This document shows, in pieces, positions 1 through 13,000 of a stretch of 64,000 bases of DNA; position 1 is the first letter of the stretch; each line of letters begins with the position of its first letter. The translations under genes and the position numbers were made by a program. The notes below the pieces were generated by a model that was given only the letters and a program-made list of their open reading frames with translations, did no database searches and was not told where the DNA came from. The stretch lies in NCBI GenBank assembly GCA_965153455.1, contig OZ234494.1:13082001-13146000 (forward strand), given 5' to 3'. Source of the stretch: Sphagnum compactum. Lineage: Eukaryota; Bryophyta; Sphagnopsida; Sphagnales.

Positions 1-2030
1 AAGATATAATAGTTTGTAGACACATTTTTTTCAATGCAATTATTCCTTTTGTGGTATGTTATAGAATTTAAGTCATTTCTTGTTTGAATTTCAGGGTTTG
101 AAATCAAAATTAAACTAATGTAACAAATAATACAACACATTGCTTTAGGAGAGTTAGGATCAATAATTTCGTTATAATTGACATAGTAAAATGCCCAACA
201 CAATGACATTTTACTATGTGATTTTCAAGTTTCTTTGCACATGCACTTTTCATAACTTCTCTTTCATTATGTTTGCATCATTTTATTATATATATATTTT
301 TGTTTGAAAACCTGAATTTCCTCTAAACAAATTTTGAATTTCATTTTCACTTTGTTTAAGAACACATCACATGCATTTTTACTTAGTTTATTTTCATTTT
401 CAAAGGACTGATCCATATTCAATTTTCACAAGAGATTACAACCCAATGAGTAGAGAAAAAAATCAAACAATTTTATGGTCTACTAAAATATTGCAGACAT
501 TTACAAAATATTAACAAATCAAGGTATTTCCATTCCTTTCCTTTCACCATTGTGAAAATTTACAAAATTAATTCTTTTGTTTGCTTTAATTTATGTGTAT
601 GAAAAGGTTGTCTAGTTTTTGCACAAAAAAGAAAATAATGTACTCAAAAATTTTCAAAACACAATGTGAGAAAAAACAAAATAAATACATGAAAAAGTAT
701 AGTTTTTTTAGGGTTTTACAAAAGAGAAAAGGGGGAAAAAAAGAAAAAAAAGGCAATCCTATGAATTACAATAAGAAAAATGGAAAAAAATGAAAAAATG
801 AAAAGGGAAAAAAAGGCTTACCTTGCTTGATGCTATTGAAGATCAAGTGTCAAGGAAGATCCATGTTCCAGCTTGAGCACCTATATAGAGCAAGAATGGG
901 GGAAATACGTAGCAACAAGAGAACAAATAAAAGCAATAATAGCATTAGGCAATGGTGAAGAGTAGCAATAGCATTAGGCAATAGCAAAGAGTAGTAGCAC
1001 AACACCGAGCAATGGTGAATGAAGCCTAGTAGCAACACTAGGCAATGATGAGGAACATTTAGAAGGAGAGAAAACACAAAAGAAGGTAATGGTGAAAAGA
1101 CAAAGGACTTAAGAAAGGAGAAAATGTAAGACATTCATGAAATGAGAAAACAATGTGAGGGTTCTTTATATTGTTGGGTGCCACTAGGAAAAGCCATGTG
1201 AAGCTCTAACACTCAAATAGAATTTGTAACATAAATAAACGACGCTCAAAATCTTTAGCCACCTCCCTACTTAATCGTTGCGTTGCTTCAGAATCAGATC
1301 CAAGTTCTATGAGAGAACCCATCCGATTTTTAGGATTTAAAAAAAAAAGAAAAAAAAAAAAGGATCATTTCTCTCAAACCAATTCACACATGGGTAAGAA
1401 CGGGGTCGATTCTCATCTCAATTCTGACTCAATTTGGTACCCGTAGGTTCTCACAATGAGGAACCGCCGGGTTGAGAATTAGGTCACTTTTCCAAAATTG
1501 CCCAACACTGGTTATTTCTACTTGACTATCTGGTTTACTAACTTGGGTATTATACAACAAATCCTCTAGATCTATTAATCTTCTAGATCTTATTAAGGTA
1601 TGCTTGTTTTACACAAGTTAGAGACTTTAGTTAGATACATGTAATTCTAACTAAACTTACATAGGTTGGGCTCTCATGAATCCCATATGTCCCATTTGTC
1701 CACACTATTTATGAATCTTCAGAATGGGTTCAATATTGAGCTACTTTGACAAGGTCTGAAAGCTCACACCAAACATTGGAACTGCTATTTCAACATGATA
1801 AAAATCTTTCTCTTGAGAAGAACTTTTTGGGCGGGCCGAAAATTTTCTATTCTTGATTCAAATTTGAAGGTTCAAGGCTTTTTTGGAGGTTATCAGTTAT
1901 CATCCACAAATGAGGCTTGCAATACAAAGTCTTAAAACATGTTTTGAAATTGTAGCATTTCCTAAAACACTCAAAGAAATTGCCTACCACATTTGGGGGA
2001 CACCTTATCTCCTCAATATACCTGAACCCA
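1..2030. other. AT-rich intergenic DNA, no gene supported
   Basis: Low-complexity A/T-rich sequence. The short open frames here have skewed composition (Lys/Asn or Leu/Ser rich) and show no domain I recognise. A degenerate repeat tract lies inside it (see 920-1050). Confidence 0.6.
920..1050. repeat. Degenerate short tandem repeat (GCAATAG/ATTAGGCAATGG type)
   Basis: Related phrases such as AGCATTAGGCAATGG, AGCAATAGC and GAGTAGCAATA recur every 20-45 bp. The 94-codon minus-strand frame across it (850-1134) is a by-product of the repeat and is not called as a gene. Confidence 0.55.
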
Positions 2031-2137
2031 AAACCCACATATATCCCTCCCTTACCTCCGCAATACTTTAAACCCTAAACCCTAAACCCACATATATCCC
2101 TCCCTTATCTCCGCAATACTTTAAACCCTAAACCCAC
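2031..2137. repeat. 53-bp tandem duplication carrying CCCTAAA motifs
   Basis: A unit starting ACCCACATATATCCCTCCC at 2033 recurs at 2086 with very few changes. Each unit ends in AAACCCTAAACCC, the plant telomere-type motif, two motifs in the first copy and one in the second. Confidence 0.85.
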
Positions 2138-3495
2138 GAATATTCCTCCCTCTTAGAAAAGAGGAGGATCGGAGGATCTTTAACCCACTCCTAAGAGTGA
2201 GAGGAACATTATGCTTATTTATAGGTGTAAGGTCCTTCCTACTTTCGAAGATTAGGTTTTAAAACCCTCCTCCTACACCTTGTGATCTACATATGTTTAT
2301 ATTACGATGACTTTTGCCTTGTGCTTTATAATGCGTAAAGCCCATGTGTGAAGGGACATTCTCAAATTGCAAGGCTCGACTCAACTATCACTTTGTCTTA
2401 TGCCCCTTACTTTGTGAATGCCAATCACCCTTGGGCTTCCTCACCCTACACATAAAAAAGCCATTTTTGTGCTTCGAGCCTTGACTCCTCTTACAATTTT
2501 GAAATGTTTCAAAGAAATTTGACAAGTGATTGGATTTTATTTCCATCATTTTGGCTTTACTACATCCAAAATGTTGTACTAATCATTTCTCAATTTTCAC
2601 CCATAAACATGAAAAATGAGAAAATGTAACATGCGAGAGACCATTTAAATGCAATTGATAAACAATTAAACAAGCGTCATCAATTTATCGTGCAATTCCT
2701 TTTACAAGCATTGGATCCTATATAGATTTCATTGCTCAAAATCTAATTTACTAGCTCTATACAAGTTAAGTATTGTGCTTTGGGTGGTGCCATATGTCCC
2801 TAATGTGAAAGACCCCACCATAGCCTTGGACCAAGTGTTCCAAAGCAAGCTTTCCCCACTTTACTTATTTATTTACTTATTAGAAGTTTAGAGGGGCCTT
2901 GTATTATAGTTTTTTTTTTTTGTCACACCTTAAAATTGCAAATTGGTAACAATAGAAATACAAGGGGGATGAACACGATACCAATACCTTTACCATTCCC
3001 CAAATATTTATTTATTTTTCCTATAAATGTTGAATTTTTTCATAATTAGCTGCCCGAAATACCTGAAATTCTTCACACTTGTTTGTTACCCATTTCCTGA
3101 TTTTTTTAACCCCACCTTTATTGTAATTGAATTTTCAAGAATTTAAAAAAATATATGCTGGAATGTAAAGAAAATTATTAAAAAAATTCATCAAGAAGAG
3201 GCTGATACGATTTTTTATTTTTTTTAAAGGTTAAAAAAGAATCGACGATTTTTACATTAAACTTATCCATAAAATAGCTGTAACCTGGTGTACTTAACTC
3301 AGGTTAGGCCTAGTCATACTTTAGTTGGCAAACTACATGTCGCCCTTTTGTCTTCAAGGACCTGATTATCAAGGTAAGTTAAAATGGCCATTGTGCATGT
3401 AGATCCTTCACTCCTTTTTAAGACTAGAACCTAACAAACCTCATTGGAAAAAATGCCTAATGCCTTTGTCATTTGGGGGACCTCCCCAAGTATAG
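2138..3495. other. Intergenic, nothing recognised
   Basis: AT-rich with homopolymer T and A runs. I see no open frame of note, no RNA gene and no repeat boundary. Confidence 0.5.
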
Positions 3496-3516
3496 TTTAG
3501 GGTTTAGGGTTTAGGG
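3496..3516 (+). repeat. Interstitial telomere-type repeat (TTTAGGG x3)
   Basis: Three exact TTTAGGG units in tandem. This is the canonical plant telomere heptamer. It is far too short to be a chromosome end and sits inside ordinary AT-rich DNA. Confidence 0.9.
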
Positions 3517-4283
3517 TTCCAAGCTCGTGTTGGGGCCAAGGGTTTCATGCAATTTCCCTCTAGTGCGAGCCTTTTGCTTTGCTTTGGAACCTTGACTATT
3601 TGATTGGAGTAAATTTTGGCCATAAAGCTGATGAAGCTCCTTGGTTGTTATGCAATGGAAGAAGGCCTTGTTTTCTGGGCATTACATGTTGGACTTCAAG
3701 GAGTCCTCCTCTCTTTTGTGTGACGGTGGGTTTATTGGTAAGTTTCTTACTTTCAGCCGACCAAGTTTTAGGATTGAATTGGCAACCGATTTTTGACCAT
3801 TTGAACCTCGAATTCCAAATCCTTCACTACATCTCTCTTGCAAATTACCCCATCCCCCCCCCCAATTATGTCTCCATTAAGAGAAGCAATGATTTGGTGC
3901 AATCTATTCTTTGGGAATACCTAGTTTTGAAAAGTATTGTCTTGAACAAAGTTGGAGAGAAGAAGAAAAAAAGTTTAAGTACCGAATGGGATGCATCCTT
4001 GCCAAAATTCTAGAGAGAATTTTATGAGCCCGTGAGACAATTTGTTATATGGGTGTTCTTCAAGCCATGTGTCAACAAATGAAAAAATGGTAAGGTCATG
4101 GATGGGTTCATTGAACAAGAGTGCCCCAACAATGTACATAGAAGCATCTCGAACATTCAACTTACATGCTTCCAAAACCCAACAATGTATGTAGAAGAAC
4201 ATTCAAGTTACATGTTTCCAAAAGCATCTTGTATATCCCGTATTCTTTGCCCAAGATTAGGTGTATCATGAAGAAGTCATGAA
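3517..4283. other. Intergenic with an unrecognised open frame (3579-4013, +)
   Basis: One plus-strand frame of 144 codons runs from 3579 to 4013. It has a hydrophobic middle part and a Lys-rich end (VGEKKKKSL). I recognise no domain or motif in it and it carries a C homopolymer run near 3855. It may be a remnant of a mobile element or a chance frame, so I do not call it a gene. Confidence 0.35.
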
Positions 4284-4393
4284 AAAAGGTGGCAAAGATT
4301 TCAGGGGTTTACTTATATGTTGCCAACATGCACCACCAAAAAGGTGGCAAAGATTTCAGGGGTTTACTTATATGTTGCCAACATGCACCACCA
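4284..4393. repeat. Perfect 55-bp tandem duplication
   Basis: GGTGGCAAAGATTTCAGGGG occurs at 4288 and again at 4343, exactly 55 bp apart. The whole 55-bp unit, ending AACATGCACCACCA, is repeated without visible change, so the duplication is recent. Confidence 0.95.
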
Positions 4394-5394
4394 ATTATCA
4401 GTTGGCCTTTTAAACTTTTAGAACAAGAAAGTTATGTGTAAAATCACCCTGTCTTTCACCCCCTATCCCCTCGTTCAGCGGTATCCACAAAGTAATGAAA
4501 TTTTATTAAATATCAGTATGAAATGCTGAAACTCAGCATTTAATGCCACAAGGTTTGAGAGTAATTACAGTAGTTGTATAGGCAGGAGCAGTGAAAATAT
4601 GTGTAGCAGCGGTGGAGGCCCTCAGGAAAGAGGAAAGACAGGATGAAAACTCAGTTTACTACCTAAATTGGTGGAAAAACTAATTTGGGTCCCAGTTATT
4701 TTGTTTCGTAAAATTTTCAATCCCAGTTACATGTTTGACGTCCTATTATGCCAAAACTGGCCCCTGGTCGTCACGTGACTTTACCGATAACTCTAATGTC
4801 ACAATAGTGTAGTACCACTGTTAGCAAGCAGCAACCCAATTGGGCACATGTCAGTAAGTACATGAAGAAATAGTGTTGCTATTGAAATGTGGTGGTTGGG
4901 TGGTTGGGAGAACCAAGTCTACGGCTTTAAGCCAAGGAATCTTCAGAAAATAGTACTTCATGATCATGTAATGGAAACACCACTTAACACCACAAATTGT
5001 CCAAATCATTCTGTAATTATATTATTTTCAGATTTTAAAAAAAGACCCAAAAAAAATTAAAATTGTGAAGGGAAACATTGAATCTTCAAGAATATTCCAT
5101 TTGTCAATAAACAAAAATTTCAAAATATTTAATTATTTAACAAACATGTGGAAAAGCTGCCAAGGTACTATAGTAGTTATTTGTAATTTGTTCAATTTAG
5201 CGTACTCCTATGTGTGAATAGAGGTAATGTTTAGTTACTAATCATTGGTAACTACTAGGTACGTGTGAATAGGGTTGCAATAAGTCCTACCACTCGGATA
5301 GATCATAGGGCCTAACTTTGAGATATGATCACCCCCTTGTGTGAACTCACCTTTAATTCTGCACACCGGCATGATTCAATGTATGATGATTACA

Positions 5395-5660
5395 TACCAA
5401 TGAAAATCATTCATCCTCGAATGAACATTCATGTCAATAGAGCTCGTTCATCCAACATTCATCCATTAATCATCTACTAATTTCCATTCATTTGATAATC
5501 ATCCATCCATCGTTCATCCAACGATTTTCATTCATTCAAAAATCATCCATCATTCACACATTTTTCATGCATCATTCATGTAGGTTTTTTTCATCGACTA
5601 TTTTTAATCATCCAAATATTTCATCCATTCATTTCTCTTTCGTCCATATTCCATCCATGT
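5395..5660. repeat. Degenerate CATTCATCC-type microsatellite
   Basis: CATTCATC, CATCCATC and TTCATCCA variants recur irregularly over about 265 bp. The repeat explains the His/Ser/Phe-rich open frame at 5492-5719. Confidence 0.7.
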
Positions 5661-6802
5661 CAAATGACACTTGCCACCACACTTGGCACCTACCTTTCCT
5701 CATGTTTGTTGGCAAATAAAATTGTGCACAAAGCCTACTATTAAACGAAGAGAAAGAAAACCCCTAGTGTGGCATTACACAATGCATTTTTCATTGTTTC
5801 CAAATGTAGTACAAACGAATTTTTATGAATAAGAGGACCACCAAGTTTAAATGAACTTGCAAAATTTGAAATTGTCAAAATCCACAAAAGGGGATAGAAA
5901 GTTGTGACCACCCAAATTCAAGTGGGTCAAATTGTTATGCATTGCCCAAAGTTTTTGGCATTTGTGGCAAGAGGCCGGGAGGGGTCGGTCCATTGATACA
6001 TGCAAATCAACATGTCACACCTAACTTGTAAGGTCATCCAATCCAATGGTTGTTTATGTTGAACATGTGAAAATTATATGCATAGTTGAGTGCTAATGGT
6101 GCAATTTCATCAATGTGTATCACCAAGGTGCGTTATCATTTTACAAGCTAACTTCAATCACTAGGATTGTATGCACTTAAAATGGGGGAAGGTTTCTAAG
6201 CATGTAATTTACCCTATCAAGGAAGAAGGTAGTAACATTGTTTTCCAAGAAAATTGGTTTGATTCAATTCATGTTGATGTCCTCATGCAACTTACATTTC
6301 CAAAGCTCAACAAGAATACATTGATGACAAAATTAAAGAGGGTACAATTTAAAGGATATTTCAAATCATCAATCTAGTATACAAGAATATGGACCAAATA
6401 AATGGAAAAACATTATAACTAAACATGCATACTTGTCTAGATCTTCAAGGATATATGGGGAATGTCATATCTTCTAAACATTCAATGTTTTTTTTAAGTT
6501 TGTTCATTCAATTAACATCATGAAATTTTTTTTACCCTTTATAATGGTGGCTTGATAAAGCATTTGGGTGTCATTTTGGCAATTTGGCATGAATTTAAAT
6601 AAAAAATGCTCATTCACAAAATTAAGAATGTTGACCAAAAGCGATGAACATGGTTTGGTGGTTGCTTGCGAAAAGTATGCACTTCCTTGCCATAAATGCC
6701 ATGCCTATTCTACCTATGTATTCAAATATAATTTGAAAGTTTGAGATCTGAAAAGGTTTTGAATGTTGATAGATATAATGAATGTGATATCTTTGTATTT
6801 AA

Positions 6803-6828
6803 ATTTCATTCATCTAGATGGATGAAAT
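6803..6828. repeat. 26-bp near-perfect palindrome centred on CTAG
   Basis: Thirteen-base arms (ATTTCATTCATCT / AGATGGATGAAAT) meet at CTAG with one mismatched pair. No spacer is present. Function unknown. Confidence 0.8.
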
Positions 6829-9444
6829 GCATCCATGAATGATAGCTAGCATGCATTCACAATTGACAAATTGATCCCTCAACATTCATATTCATAATTG
6901 ATATTTTAAAAATCATGTAAAAAGGTTCATTGAATTAGTGGTAAACTCCAAAAGCTCTAAAAATAGTTTCTATTTAACCCTTTCCCCTACAAGTATAGAT
7001 ACATATAGTATGATCCACTAGTTATGATTTCTTCAATCTTTTGATTTATAATCATGATAACATCATATTTCATTCAATTATGTTCCACCACATTTGTCAT
7101 CCCTCATTGACATTCCGTCATTCTTGAAAAGCACTATAAGAAGTTGGATTCACTTGCCCAAAACAAAGAGTCCAAGTGTTCAACCTAACTACCCTCCGCA
7201 TTGAAAGTGCAATTCTTGAAGGGGAAAAGATTGTCAAATATGAATTCTATATTTGAAAGTTCTTTTCAAAGACTTTAGAAAATGGCTCACATGTCCAATT
7301 TAGTTTTGTTTTTTTGGGGGAGTTATGGTTGTTTGAAGTTTTAGCATATTGAAATAAAAAATGTGTCATGCAACAAATTGATAATTCATCATTTCAATTA
7401 AGGCTCCCTATAGAGTTATACGGTATGCTATAAGGAAGAAAGTGGTGCCTCATTTGAATTTAAATCATGATTACTCCGATGGGAGTTTATAATTATAAGA
7501 TGTTCTAATTTTGACTCCAACTACACTAATCATCTTCTTATTTAATTTTTTTAATTGATGTGATAGTACTAATTTGTTGTGCCTAGACAAAAAGGTTGCA
7601 TGGGAACATTTATAGTTTACAAATTAGCCTTCATTTGTACAATGGAAAATTACATTGTCATGTTATTTGTGCATGCCTAGCAAACATTGTGCCACTTTAC
7701 TTACAAATGTTTCAACTCTTGTCAATTTGGGGAATCTTTTTTTTCACTAGCTATATATAGTCAAAAAGCGATATTGAAAATTAAGTGCTAGAATCAAGTC
7801 TTTTTTGAGGTTTTCAATAGCCAGAATTCAACCAAACTTTAAGAAAATTTGTCAATTTTTTACACATGTTCAAGTATGTAGCCAAAAATATAGAAGGATG
7901 TTTTTAAAATTATACTTTCATATTTTGGCTTGTAGCCAAATTTGACTAAATCTTCATGTGGATCATCACCACTTTGGCTACATTGCAAAATTGACAAAAA
8001 GAAACACTGATTTGGGGAATGAAGATGTTAAATTGGATAGGTACAAACATACAAACCTTGAAACATTAAATTTTGATGCATCAAGTGTTGTGAAAGGCTT
8101 TCTCTCATCTCAAACCCAACACATAAACATAACTTACAACTTGTTTAAAAGACATGAGGTCTTGAAAAACTCAATGGACAAGTTGCAAAATCTTATTTCA
8201 AAAAACAGAAAATATTGAATTTTTTCAGTTTGCCATTTTTAGTGATAGAGTCCACATGGACCTTTGTAAGGTTCAAGTTACTCTCAATTGGGATATCCTA
8301 TCTTCCATTCATCGATGTCAATTTTCTTTTGGCTTAATTAGTTTTTATTGATGTTCATCAAACATTACTTTAAAATTTTGTAGTTTTGAACCCTATTTCA
8401 ACAAAACAATTTGGACTTAAAATTTGAGAACGACAATTTCAGTTTGAAATTACATTTCAAGCTTTGAACATTCCATTAATAGTTTGTATATTGATAGTTT
8501 GTGGCTATGTTATCAAACTCAAGTAGTTATCATAGTTGACATTCATTGACCATATTAACCTACATTGAAGACTATATGTCTGAAACTCTTATAGTTAATT
8601 ACAAAAAAAGTAATGATCCACATTATAATCCATGAAGTTTTGGTTCTTGTTTATGGATGAAATTCATCCATCATAGTCCACTTTTTTTAAGAAGGCCCAT
8701 AAATCGGGCATTTGGGAAATTTGATGATATAACCCTGAACAAGTATAATGCATGTAGAAGGCAACTCATTACCTTTGCAACGAGTTCAACTAACATTACT
8801 TTGGGTGGAACTTGCAATGTAATTTTGTTGAAACTTGTGTCTACAATTTGTGTTCATGGTTTTCACATGTTAGAATTAAATTGTTTTGAAATGCACACCC
8901 CAATTGGAAGTTGGTACATACACACCATGTTTTTGTTAGATTCATTTTGGCATTTATGTGTGCGCACAATATTTTGCTACCTAGTATTTGCATTCTAGCC
9001 ATTTATGGCAAAAATATGCAGTTGCTAATATGATTTTGTTGAAGTGTATTCTGATAATGCTGAAAAGGTACAATTGATTATAATGTAAAGCTTGATGAAT
9101 TTTTTGGAAAGCTTTATTATAATATGGGTCCTATTTGGCCACAAAATTGATATTTAGTTTGAAAATTTGTATGAAAAATGCATAATAGACCAACACATGA
9201 ATACTATGTGTAAAATGTAGTCCTCAGAAAGGACTACAAGGCCTTGGCAACCATGGCTCCTCCTTTCTTGCATTCACCTTGGAAACCCTAATTTAAAATT
9301 TTAACAATAGTTATCAATTTTGGGGAGAAGATGATGTGATTATAAACTATAGTTATGATGGATCCATTTATAAATAATATATGTACTGCATAATCCTAGA
9401 GACCATGCATACCAAAACATCCCCGATTTGATGGAAAATGTAAG

Positions 9445-9560
9445 TTTTCAAGTAATCTCATGATTGTACTTATGTACAGATTATAGAGAAACCATATATA
9501 TATATGATGAGTCCATATGCATGAAATCTAGATAAGTACAATCATGAGATTGCTTGAAAA
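9445..9560. repeat. Foldback: 29-bp arms, 58-bp loop
   Basis: The left arm 9445-9473 (starts TTTTCAAGTAATCTC) is the reverse complement of the right arm 9532-9560 with one mismatch in 29. The loop contains CATATATATATATG. The structure could be a small MITE or foldback element, or the stem of a small-RNA precursor. I see no clean target-site duplication. Confidence 0.85.
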
Positions 9561-10347
9561 GTCATTTGATTTGGAAATATGGATATCCACAATGATATAA
9601 AAAAACATTTGCATTGGGATGACCATTTATGGATAGTCTAGCTTGTAAATGCGTATCGCCTTTTTGGTGGTTTCATGAAGCTTGTAACAACAACTTTTTC
9701 AAATCTTATTGTTAATTTTTAATAGATCCTTATTGTTCAATACATTCAAGAAGATTTTTTTGAAAAATCTTGAGAATGCATATATATGTATACAAGCCCC
9801 ACACATATGAATTATATGCACGCGCACCGTCAAACCCTAAAATGGGGTAAATTGGATGAATATTTTTGAATTTGGAACAGTAATTCAAAGGGGAATGAAA
9901 TCACCATAAGTAGATTTTTTTTTGCTAATATAATACAGAAAAAAATTATATATAATCTTTTATTCACCAAATTGTTTTAATACTCCCAATGTTTTCTGTA
10001 TGAGCTCCAGGTCATTTTTAAGTACCATATGTATGCATGTATTCCTCATTATTTCAAGGTCTGTTGAGAAAACCCACCTTTAAGTATCTACTCCATATTC
10101 ACTGACATTGCCCAACTAAATTTCAGAGACCACAAGTACACAGAACAGATTATAGATAACTTCACATGCAGAAGAAGAAATGGGTAAAAGACCAGCTAAC
10201 CTAATTTTTGGTGGACCCAAAGAATCCTGTTGATCATCAGATCAAGAGGTTGAAAAGAAAAGAGTATTGTCTAAGCATAGTAGTCTAAGCATACTGGTCT
10301 AGAAATCAATAACAAAGGACAAATTTGAGCCCTGGCAAGCTTACTCT
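9561..10347. other. Intergenic, nothing recognised
   Basis: AT-rich sequence with no convincing coding frame or repeat. Confidence 0.5.
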
Positions 10348-10416
10348 CCCTAAACCCTCAAACCCTAAACCCTAACATTAAACCCTAGAAGCCCTAACCT
10401 TAAACCCCAAAACCCT
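10348..10416. repeat. Degenerate CCCTAAA telomere-type cluster
   Basis: CCCTAAACCC, AAACCCTAAACCCTAA and several AAACCCTAGAA variants lie within 70 bp. This is a decayed interstitial telomere-type tract. Confidence 0.8.
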
Positions 10417-12429
10417 AGAACAATTCTGCTTCATAGAGTGATCATGGTCTGGGGCATGTACAGACAGCTAGCTTGCATCTCTTTGTTAATCTGTGCACTA
10501 CTATTTCATGATGTGTTGTAATTCACAATCATGCTGAACTGTCCTAAAATGAGTTGCAGTGTTCAAACTAGTAATTATGATCTTTATGGTTTGGAGAATG
10601 AATGCACATAACCCATGACGCCGACGGGGTCAAAAGTTTCAAGAGCGGATCATGATCTGGGGTTTTTCTTATTACTATAATACTAGATCCAATCGTTGGA
10701 ATTGGGGTTTTCAACAAGATCGTGTTTTAAATCTTCGTTCTTTGCAAATCCTCATTATAACCATGTCAATAATTTAGTAAGATTTATACAACCCAACATG
10801 TGTATGCCCAAAAGTATGTAGCCTAATTGCATCGCTGCATGAGAACGTGAAAACGTTCCAGTTGCAAGCTTTAAGCTAACTTTACTGTCTTTGGTGATGT
10901 CTCTTTGAGAGAAAGCTAACATACTGTCCTTGGCTGCATCTTGTTTAATTAAGTCTGGTAGATTGCAGTGGACTATCGCGGACTGCTGTTTTGCAATTTG
11001 TCGTCGTCGATCCATTTTTACCTCTGCATGCACAATTGTCTACGTGCAGGATCATGACCACGATCAATGACTCCAATTTTCAAGCAGTCTTTTTTCTTGC
11101 AGCTTGAGACTAAATATTACAACTCATGATCTATGTAGTCATGGGTCAGTGTTAATTAGTACGTGATTTGCGTGATCAACTCGTGTTTAACTCGTCTCAT
11201 GTTTACCTTGAGATCAATGAGCTAGCTTGATGCAACAATAATATTCCTGGAAATAAACGCCTTGGAAGTCTAATAATTTGATTCGCATTTATAAGAAGGC
11301 CTCCGGGTTTTTTTATGAAGCTTGAAATTGAAACTTGTAATACCCATCATGATTACAAACTTGGGGGCTCTGCACCCATTGCAATTGAAAAGAAATGGAT
11401 GCAAATTTGTTGGAGAAGGTATTGAAAATCAGCAGCTCATGAATATGGAGTTGGAAGAAAAACAAAAGACAAAAAACCTTCAAAGAGACATAGATTAGAA
11501 AAGCCATTTTTCCATGCCTCTTTACTTGGTAATGGGCTAAACAGATTCTAGGCTGGAATTTGGTATGACCAAATACTCTTGGACTATAGTCGTCTGACCT
11601 AAACCAGCTCCAATGAATCATCATCACTTAGAATTCACAAGATCACTGGGGACTGTTTGATCAGCTGCACGTATAAACTTGCTCCTGAAGGGCAACATCA
11701 TGGTGTAAATTCTTTCTTAGGAAAATATGTAATTATACTGCTCATTATTCTTACCATTGATGGGTGTGTAGTAGCTAGTACTCCTAGAGTGCAGATCCTC
11801 ATGGACTTCTCCACGAGTAGCTAGCTAGCTTGTAGATGCTTCTGTACACAGAAATTAGACTAGTCTAGTATTCATAATGTTTTCCCAGGGGTGAAGAACT
11901 CAAGACCAGAACTCAGTGGGCCGGCATCTACAAAAAGAGCTTGAGAATGATAATATGATGGAGAGATAGTCGATGCGGAAAATTCCTTATTAAAATCACT
12001 TCAATCATCTGTACCCTCTTTTTTTTGTAGCTACATGAATCAAAGATAAGTAAGTGATATGGATGGATGTAGCCTCCTCATCAGGGGGCGCAAATCTCGA
12101 CACTTTTGGCAGTCAAATCTTTTCTGAAACATGGGGGGTGCACAATATATCATTACTGTCACTTAGCTAGCTTTCATGTGTATCTAATTTTGCAGTACAT
12201 GAAAGATGTGCAACACTGCGTGCAATATACATGTATTCCAACTAGATCATCAATCACATCCTTTGGAGCTGAATCTGGCAGCTAGCTAGCTAGCAAGCTC
12301 AGCAGCTTTTTTTCTCCTACCTGTTCAACTTTGTTCACTAGCTCAATACCCATCCACAAGCTGTTTTTGGTGCAGACAGGGGATCACCCTGTCTGGTTTG
12401 ATCCGGGCAGGTGTTATTATTTTAATACA

Positions 12430-12462
<33 letters not shown>

Positions 12463-12463
12463 A
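12430..12463. repeat. (CT)n microsatellite
   Basis: An almost uninterrupted CT dinucleotide run, broken once by CG. It may lie in a transcribed leader, but no gene is visible next to it. Confidence 0.95.
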
Positions 12464-12840
12464 TACTAGACTAGTGCTTTACTATTGTTTGCATTGAGAT
12501 ATTTCAGTTGGAACGAGTCTTCACCCTCTGCCTGCCTGCACTAGGGAAGGAAAAGGGAAGGAAATAGATTCTGTTACACATCATTTGTCAAAATTTTGGA
12601 GAAAGTTTGCTGACATTTTAATTATTTGGAAAAGGGCAGCTGCTGATCCCCATAGGAATATTACAAAAAATTGTTAAATCCACCAAAGAAATTGAATGCA
12701 GTCAGTACAAAAGTATTGCTATGATTTTTTCCCCCAGTGGGCCCTTTGCCCCCATTCATATTTTCTAGAACAAATTGGGTGATATCCAGGCATGTTTTGC
12801 ACTCATAACCTTTCATGTTTATGAATGTTCCAAAAGGCAC

Positions 12841-13000
12841 AATAACATGCCCAGTGACATGTTACATACCCTTAATACTCATAACATGTCCAAAACATGC
12901 ATAACATGTCCAGTGACATGTTACATACACTTAATACTCATAACATGTCCAGTGACATTTTACATACACTTAATACTTATAACATGTCCAAAACATGCAA
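12841..13000. repeat. Tandem repeat of ATAACATGTCCAGTGACATG type
   Basis: CATAACATGTCCAGTGACAT, TTACATACACTTAATACTC and CATGTCCAAAACATGC modules alternate about three to four times. ACATGT palindromes recur in each module. The ITCPVTCYIHL-repeating frame at 12775-13128 is a product of this repeat. Confidence 0.85.

Larger units (their letters stand above)
4394..9444. other. AT-rich intergenic DNA, no gene supported
   Basis: Apart from the CATTCATCC-rich tract and a CTAG-centred palindrome listed separately, I see only A/T-rich sequence with short frames (6171-6377, 7958-8218, 8657-8998) that carry no recognisable motif. Confidence 0.5.

Noticed and set aside
850-1134. Leu/Ser-rich minus-strand frame
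   Set aside because: Entirely explained by the AGCAATAG-type repeat on the other strand.
3496-3516. Chromosome end
   Set aside because: Only three telomere heptamers, with ordinary sequence on both sides.
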